Origin: an uncultured Parabacteroides sp.
GTDB taxonomy: Bacteria > Bacteroidota > Bacteroidia > Bacteroidales > Tannerellaceae
Direction of reading: 5' to 3'
DNA: 64,000 nucleotides
Assembly (NCBI RefSeq): GCF_902493135.1
Contig: NZ_CABUOD010000009.1
Coordinates: forward strand, 71,783 to 135,782
Shown piece after piece: positions 59,101-64,000 of the stretch. Numbering within the stretch: position 1 is the first letter of the stretch; each line of letters starts with the position of its first letter. The notes beneath the pieces were generated by a model that saw nothing but the letters and a program-made list of their open reading frames with translations, was not told the origin of the DNA and searched no databases. The position numbers and the translations under genes are program-made.

Positions 59101-60308
59101 TAGTTCTTATTTAATCTTTGAGCCAACATTTCCATGTCACTGCTAACCTTCAAATCGGTAATCCTCGCATAAATTTGAGTAGTTCTTATATTGGTATGAC
59201 CTAAAATCTTAGATACAGTTTCAATGGGAACACCGTTTGCGAGCAGTACCGAAGTGGCGCACGAATGGCGCGCGGTGTGATAGGTCAAGGTCTTTTCAAT
59301 TCCGCAAATGGCTGCGATTTCTTTTAAGTAATCATTCATTTTCTGATTGCTGATAACTGGTAAAATCTTACCGTTTGGCAATTTATCTTTGTACTTTTCC
59401 AATATGGCTTTTGGTATATCCAGCAACCGGACGGTAGATGTAACATTTGTTTTGTGTCTTTTCCGTATAATCCACAAATTACCGTCAAATCCGGTGCGAA
59501 TGTCCTCTTGTCTTAGTTCGCATACGTCAATGTAAGAAAGTGCCGTATAGCAGCTAAAAATAAACAAGTCACGCACTTGTTCCAGTCGCTTAGTGCTAAA
59601 CTCGTGGTTGTAAATGGTGGTAATTTCTTCCATAGTCAGATAATCCCTATCGGTACGTTCAAACCTTACCCGATAACTCCCGAAAGGGTCGGCAGTCACT
59701 AAACCCGTATTCTTGGCAAAGTTTACTACCGTGCGAAAACGTTGTACGAACTTCATAGCCGTATTATGGCTGCACCCATAGTTATTCTTGATATACAACA
59801 GGAAATCTTCAATGAATACCACATTTATATCTTTAATGAGCATATCGGAAACGGAGTATTTAAACTTCATAAACTCCATAAGCCGTTTCTTTGTCAGTTC
59901 ATAACGTGAGTAGGTTTTGTCTGTGGTATTCATTTTAACCTTTTGCAAATACTGTTCGTTGTGCTGTTTGAAGAACTCTATCAAAGTCCGTTCCCTTGCT
60001 ATCTTGCCTAAAAAAGCGTTCTTTACCAGTTCTGCGGTTACATATCCGTCTTGCGCCATTAACGCATGGTAATGTTGATGAACTGTGCTACGAATACTTT
60101 CCAGCATGGAATTGATGTGTACGGCTTCTGCGGTTCTGCCGGAAGCCTTGCCTAATTCCACGCTCCAGTGAGCCGGATTTATTTCCAGCTTGGTGTTAAA
60201 CTGGGCTACAACTTGGTCAATAGTGATACGTGCGATAATCGGTGCGTTACCATTTTTCTTTACTGCATTTCGTTTGACGAAATAGAGTAACTTAAAAGTA
60301 CTTCTCAT
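59100..60308 (-). CDS. int: IntDOT-like tyrosine recombinase (integrase)
   Basis: A 402-residue full-length integrase. It has an Arm-DNA-binding domain (1-90), a SAM-like core-binding domain (about 105-200) and the catalytic domain (about 215-390). Catalytic residues are Lys in KRHKTNV, His-Arg-His in YHTARHSCATS, His in KILGHTNIRTT, and nucleophile Tyr in QIYARI. The first Arg is replaced (CYTALSYIDVCEL has no Arg), as in IntDOT-type enzymes. It should mediate integration and excision of the element, if att sites remain. Confidence 0.93.
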   Translation of the reverse strand: MRSTFKLLYFVKRNAVKKNGNAPIIARITIDQVVAQFNTKLEINPAHWSVELGKASGRTAEAVHINSMLESIRSTVHQHYHALMAQDGYVTAELVKNAFLGKIARERTLIEFFKQHNEQYLQKVKMNTTDKTYSRYELTKKRLMEFMKFKYSVSDMLIKDINVVFIEDFLLYIKNNYGCSHNTAMKFVQRFRTVVNFAKNTGLVTADPFGSYRVRFERTDRDYLTMEEITTIYNHEFSTKRLEQVRDLFIFSCYTALSYIDVCELRQEDIRTGFDGNLWIIRKRHKTNVTSTVRLLDIPKAILEKYKDKLPNGKILPVISNQKMNDYLKEIAAICGIEKTLTYHTARHSCATSVLLANGVPIETVSKILGHTNIRTTQIYARITDLKVSSDMEMLAQRLNKN

Positions 60309-60409
60309 AATCTCTTTTTTTTAGTTACAAACTTAAATTGATAAACTGAAAATGAGATATTTGCAGTACGGACAAATCAAGACAACAAACCGCCAATTTT
60401 GGACATTCC

Positions 60410-60495
60410 GTGACCTAAAATCTTAGAGGGTGGACAGGTCACGAATTGGTCACGAAAGTGTGTCTTTTAGTGACCTTTTCGTGTCTTCGGTCACG
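60410..60495. repeat. Cluster of five GGTCAC/GTGACC motifs upstream of the integrase
   Basis: GTGACC occurs at 60410-60415 and 60470-60475, and GGTCACG at 60437-60443, 60448-60454 and 60489-60495. Five copies in both orientations within 86 bp, between int and the truncated excisionase, look like arm-type binding sites for integrase or excisionase. The cluster may mark the attachment region. Confidence 0.55.
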
Positions 60496-60676
60496 GACAG
60501 TATATAAAGAAAAAACTCCTACAATACAAGGCTAAGTCTTGATTATCCAACAGCCTTTCGTTTTCATCGAATACAGTATCAGTATTGATAAGAAATTTCA
60601 AGTCTTGCCCGATTTCGGTGAGTTTCTTGGATAGCTTCTCCATCCACTTCTCGAAGTTTTCGTTGTCTATATACAT
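60491..60676 (-). pseudogene. Truncated excisionase-like helix-turn-helix gene
   Basis: The 61-codon frame starts MYIDNENFEKWMEKLSKKL and reaches NERLLDNQDLALYC, the beginning of the HTH of CTnDOT Xis-type proteins (ERLLDNQDLCLLLxVSKRT). It then diverges into RSFFFIYCP and stops. The HTH and C-terminus are missing, so it should not bind DNA as Xis does. Truncation falls at the GGTCAC repeat cluster. Confidence 0.7.
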
Positions 60677-60838
60677 TTTGCTTCAATTTTTAGTTCAACA
60701 TTATTGTTTTCAATCGATTGATGAAGCAAAGTTCTGCAAAACAAGGTTGCAGAAAAAGAGGAGTAGGTAACTACTCCCCGAAAAATGGTTTATAAACTGC
60801 TATAAATAAACAATTTGCAGAATCATCTTTTCTAATCT

Positions 60839-61261
60839 TTATTTATTCTTCCGTTTACGGTCTTCTCTACCAATAGCATTTCGTAAAGCGTCCAATGTTT
60901 TAGTAAGATTGTACGGTTTACGAGTAAACACTTCACCAATCTTATCATAGATACTACCGAATTTAAGATTGAAAAGCTGCTCAAAGCCACGAGCTAAACA
61001 AGCCTCTGAAACAGGTTTTCCATTCTTTCCGGTAATCTCTCCTTGAAGAAACAAACCAAGTACAATTTCAGCAATACCAATAATCCCCAAGTCTTTAGAC
61101 TTAGGAATTACATACAGGTCTGACTTGAACTCTGTAGATACAGGCGAATTAAACTGTTCGGGATGGGTAATTTTCAGGTTGAGTAGCTCTAATTCTGCAT
61201 CAATTAGGGATAATGCTTTATGAATGTATAGATTTTTGAGCGCATTTTTCCCCCTGCCCAT
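60839..61261 (-). CDS. Hypothetical mobile-element protein, downstream of two overlapping ORFs
   Basis: A 140-residue basic-ended protein (MGRGKNALKNLYIHKALSLI at the start; LFNLKFGSIYDKIGEVFTRK and LDALRNAIGREDRKRKNK at the end). The C-terminal arrangement is reminiscent of the RteC winged-helix end, but I do not claim homology. Its ATG lies inside the 3' end of the upstream ORF in the +1 frame (44-bp overlap). They are either coupled genes or one gene split by a frameshift. Confidence 0.55.
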   Translation of the reverse strand: MGRGKNALKNLYIHKALSLIDAELELLNLKITHPEQFNSPVSTEFKSDLYVIPKSKDLGIIGIAEIVLGLFLQGEITGKNGKPVSEACLARGFEQLFNLKFGSIYDKIGEVFTRKPYNLTKTLDALRNAIGREDRKRKNK

Positions 61262-61502
61262 CTTGATACAACCCCTTTAAAGGGGTTATCTCAATACGGG
61301 TGAGATTAAGCATCCGGAAGATATGAGTATAATCTTCCGAATTGCTAATTGTTACTATTTGCTTCACAAAATCTTCATAAGCATCTTGCATTTCTGTGTT
61401 AATAACTTCTTGTGAGGTATCAGCCAGTAAGATGAAAAACCTCGTTCTCAATAAATCATTCATAGGCATAAAATTTAATTGTGAATAAATTATATCTATC
61501 AA
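61218..61502 (-). CDS. Hypothetical mobile-element protein, upstream of the overlapping pair
   Basis: A 94-residue mostly helical ORF (MNDLLRTRFFILLADTSQEV, then YEDFVKQIVTISNSEDYTHI). It ends in GLYQDGQGEKCAQKSIHS, a tail read out of frame across the start of the next ORF. An internal ATG near 61469 is also a possible start. The natural protein may have been longer, with the next ORF as its C-terminal half. From here to 61741 (about 240 bp) I see no gene. Confidence 0.5.
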   Translation of the reverse strand: MIDIIYSQLNFMPMNDLLRTRFFILLADTSQEVINTEMQDAYEDFVKQIVTISNSEDYTHIFRMLNLTRIEITPLKGLYQDGQGEKCAQKSIHS

Positions 61503-61741
61503 AGCATTTGCTTTGTATGCTGAATGATTTCTTGTTTTGTTTGTAGTTCCTCTGCTAATCAGAATGATTCAAGGGGTATTCAGCCTTATTGGTCGCAATT
61601 CCAGAAATGGTGAACTTCAAATTCCTGCTTCTTACAAATATAATTCACTGGCATGAGTTCTAAAATAGCGAAATGTAGCTATGCAGAAGAACTGCGACCT
61701 GCATCAATCCTTGTTAATGATTTCTTTATATAGTTCATATT

Positions 61742-62364
61742 TTATTCTTTCATTATGGCTAGTAATTCATTCAATTTTCCCTCTGCAATATATGGCAAAC
61801 ACTGACGTATTTCATCAGTAGACCAATCCCACCATTTCAGCATGAGTAATTGTTGAATTACCTCTGCGTCAAAGCGTTTTCGTATTTCTTTGGCAGGAGT
61901 ACCGCCCACAATGGTATAAGGTGGAACATCTTTGGTCACTACTGCACGTGCGGCAATAATTGCTCCGTCACCGATATGAACACCTGCCATAATCACAGCT
62001 TCGTAGCCGATCCATACATCATTGCCGATTACAATATCGCCTTTATTGTCCCATGCAGTAGTAATATTCGACTTTTCCAATTCCCATTCTTCGTAGAATA
62101 GAGGGAAGGTATAGGTAGACAGAGATTTCAATGAATGATTCGCACAATTAAACAGAAACTTCGTGCCACAGGCAATAGAACAGAACTTGCCAATGATTAA
62201 CTTCTCCCGGTGGATGGGATAATGATAAAGCACATTGTTCTTCTCAAACAGCAAGGGATCAGCTACAAAATCATTGTAAATAGTATAATCGCCAACCTCA
62301 ATTTGTGGTCATTCAGATAGACTGTTTGCTTATCTCCGGTGCGTGGATATATTTTTGTCATCAT
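61742..62364 (-). pseudogene. CatB/Vat-type xenobiotic O-acetyltransferase with N-terminal frameshift
   Basis: The main frame (61742-62254, 170 residues) is a left-handed beta-helix acetyltransferase: [35 protein letters not shown], and [16 protein letters not shown]. Upstream, an ATG at 62364 begins [20 protein letters not shown], the expected N-terminus, but that frame runs to a stop. The family sequence [19 protein letters not shown] continues in the other frame. A small deletion near 62310 therefore broke the reading frame. The enzyme could act on streptogramin- or chloramphenicol-like compounds if a downstream start at 62254 works. Confidence 0.8.
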
Positions 62365-62378
62365 AACTTGATTCGTTT

Positions 62379-63671
62379 TTAATAGTGTTTACTTTTCAGA
62401 TAAATAATAGATTGCAGTGCCAGCAGAATCACAAATAGATATTCTGCCGTCAAGTAGAGGGGTAAAGATGCATCTATACAGAAGCTCAACCAATAGAGAT
62501 ATACTAAATACACACAGGTGGTTGTCACTTGGAACAGAAAGGTGATTTTGGTTTTCCCCGTTCCTCCGACCGCATTAAGATATACATAGCCGGGTAGTGC
62601 AAACGTGTAATTCAATAGCATCACCACGAAAGGAGCAAATGCTAATTCCACTAATAGTTCGCTATCGGTGTAGAAGTTCACAATCCAATGATTACAGAGT
62701 AAAGCAATTCCTACCAATAGGATGCCAACGGCATAGCCTAATTTCAGAACCTTGTGACAGATCGAGAAAAGCTCGTTTCTCGTTCCGGCTCCAATAGCAT
62801 TGCTCACTAATGAACCCGTAGTGACTGCAAAGGAATTAGCAATTACGAAAAAGATTGCTGATACGCTTCGGGTGATATTGGAAATAGCCAACTCTGTTTT
62901 CCCTAAATGCTCGATTGCCACGAAAAATAAAAACCAAGGGGCTACGCTGATAAAAGCATGAAGCATACTCCACACAGACAGATTCAGGACTTTGATAAGT
63001 AGCTTTCCATCATAAACGGGCTTCAATCCGTATTTTTCTTTATCTATCTTCGCTCTTGTGTAGATACAAAGCACAATCAAAGAACCCATTTCCGCTAAAG
63101 ATGAAGCGATGGCTGCTCCCGAAATACCTAATTCCAGTGTGAATATTAGGAAGTAGTTCAGCGGGATATTGATCGCCACCGCAGTAACAGCCGACCACGA
63201 TAAGGCTTTTGTGTACGTTATTCCAACGAAGAAAGACCGGATAGCCAAAAAAGGAAATGAGAACAACAGCCCGAAGCTGCGCCAGTCCAAATAGTGGATT
63301 ACCGCCTGATAAATTTCCGGTGAGGAAATTAACCGCTTCAATAGATAAGGGGAAACGGCATGAATCAGCAGGCAAAGCAAGACGGCTAATCCCGATAAAA
63401 AGAATAGCCCCTGAAAGAAAGTCTTTCCTGTTGCCTTGTAATTCTGCTCCCCATTTCTGCGGGCAATCATTACTTGCAATCCAATACTGAACCCGAAGCC
63501 CAGCATATAGACTGCCAGATAATAAATTCCGGCAATAGCGGATGCTCCCAATTCCACTTCGCCTACGTGACCTAAAAAGACAGCATCCGTTATATTGATT
63601 AACTGCTCCATGAGGATGCTCATCATCACCGGAAAGTTGATGAGCCATATTTGTTTATATGTATAATTCAT
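62379..63671 (-). CDS. MATE-family multidrug/Na+ antiporter
   Basis: A 430-residue, twelve-helix protein: FPVMMSILMEQLINITDAVF at the start, GLQVMIARRNGEQNYKATGK, then a repeated second half (VTTGSLVSNAIGAGTRNEL). MATE proteins export cationic drugs in exchange for Na+ or H+. It lies 15 bp before the acetyltransferase start on the same strand, so the two may form a resistance pair. A -7 box TACATTTG at 63893-63886 could drive both. Confidence 0.92.
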   Translation of the reverse strand: MNYTYKQIWLINFPVMMSILMEQLINITDAVFLGHVGEVELGASAIAGIYYLAVYMLGFGFSIGLQVMIARRNGEQNYKATGKTFFQGLFFLSGLAVLLCLLIHAVSPYLLKRLISSPEIYQAVIHYLDWRSFGLLFSFPFLAIRSFFVGITYTKALSWSAVTAVAINIPLNYFLIFTLELGISGAAIASSLAEMGSLIVLCIYTRAKIDKEKYGLKPVYDGKLLIKVLNLSVWSMLHAFISVAPWFLFFVAIEHLGKTELAISNITRSVSAIFFVIANSFAVTTGSLVSNAIGAGTRNELFSICHKVLKLGYAVGILLVGIALLCNHWIVNFYTDSELLVELAFAPFVVMLLNYTFALPGYVYLNAVGGTGKTKITFLFQVTTTCVYLVYLYWLSFCIDASLPLYLTAEYLFVILLALQSIIYLKSKHY

Positions 63672-64000
63672 TGCTCAACTGCAAAATAGCACGATACAAA
63701 CAGACCTGCATAACATGGTCTGCCAGCTCGTAAATTCATAAATAAAAGGATGTAAAATCTCTGTGGCAAATAAATCGTTATTTGTCAAATAGCTGAATAG
63801 CTTTCTTGAAGGGGGCTATTCGCAGGAGCGTAGCTATATACAGAGTTTCATAAGAAGTGAATACTATTTGTTAGTTGATATAGCGCAAATGTATGAAAAA
63901 TTAAGAAATTCAACCTATCAATTCATGGATTTCTTTTATATGCAGCACGGCTCTTTCATTTAAAAAATAGACGAATATTGAAAATAAGGCTTATTTTATC
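63672..64000. other. Noncoding end of window upstream of the MATE gene
   Basis: No ORF is supported in about 330 bp. The sequence is AT-rich. On the minus strand TACATTTG at 63893-63886 is a perfect TAnnTTTG, about 215 bp before the MATE start, giving an unusually long leader if used. Confidence 0.5.

Overview
The window looks like a chromosome segment of a gut member of the Bacteroidales, most likely Parabacteroides or a close relative of Bacteroides. I infer this from the many promoters with the Bacteroidetes -7 box TAnnTTTG, a hisGDCB operon with a histidine leader peptide, an nqrABCDEF operon, a type IX secretion plug protein, GH43 and GH36 secreted glycosidases, and a CTnDOT-type (RteC, IntDOT-like) mobile region. 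The species cannot be fixed from sequence reading alone.

Region 1 (1-17100) is core genome. It holds the 3' end of tex, a YbaK deacylase, a small inverted-repeat element with a regulator relic, a lipoprotein, a GH43 glycosidase, and the minus-strand his operon preceded by an attenuator. These are followed by M1 and M16 peptidases with a DUF4268 gene between them, and two tandem MscS channels. Region 2 (17200-22750) has three tRNAs (Ser-GGA, Ser-TGA, Pro-TGG), an Mpi-type serine recombinase with a substituted active site, a PfpI-like gene facing an HxlR regulator across overlapping promoters, rlmD, and an mltF-like lipoprotein. Region 3 (22739-26492) is a tightly coupled six-gene minus-strand operon: DRTGG, RsbW-like ATPase, [FeFe]-hydrogenase-like iron-sulfur protein, DRTGG, PHP, ATPase. 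It looks like a redox or hydrogen signalling module.

Region 4 (26500-52411) is again mostly housekeeping. It has pantothenate kinase, Xaa-Pro aminopeptidase, an orphan Na+-decarboxylase beta subunit with a small membrane partner, serB, MgtC, GH36 alpha-galactosidase, pyrK-pyrD, and an XRE regulator beside about 760 bp of AT-rich noncoding DNA with a repeated 9-bp motif. These are followed by holA, AMP nucleosidase, an HsdR-N domain nuclease-like protein, and the NQR operon. NqrC there carries an N-terminal rubredoxin domain. The T9SS plug protein, a CDF transporter, and a primase-like protein with a degenerate Toprim site complete the region.

Region 5 (52412-64000) is visibly more AT-rich and accessory. 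It starts with a graveyard of mobile DNA: an internally deleted transposase, an IS66 left end, and an integrase relic. Then come a two-gene AT-rich cassette of unknown function, an HxlR/radical-SAM divergent pair, rteC with structured noncoding DNA behind it, and a TIR-domain protein likely to be a defence effector. An intact IntDOT-like integrase follows, with GGTCAC repeats, a truncated excisionase and two overlapping small ORFs. The region ends with a frameshifted CatB/Vat-type acetyltransferase and a MATE exporter. The best candidates for unusual biology are the hydrogenase-like signalling operon, the TIR gene beside the integrase, the rubredoxin-NqrC fusion, and the recombinase and primase homologues that have lost catalytic residues.
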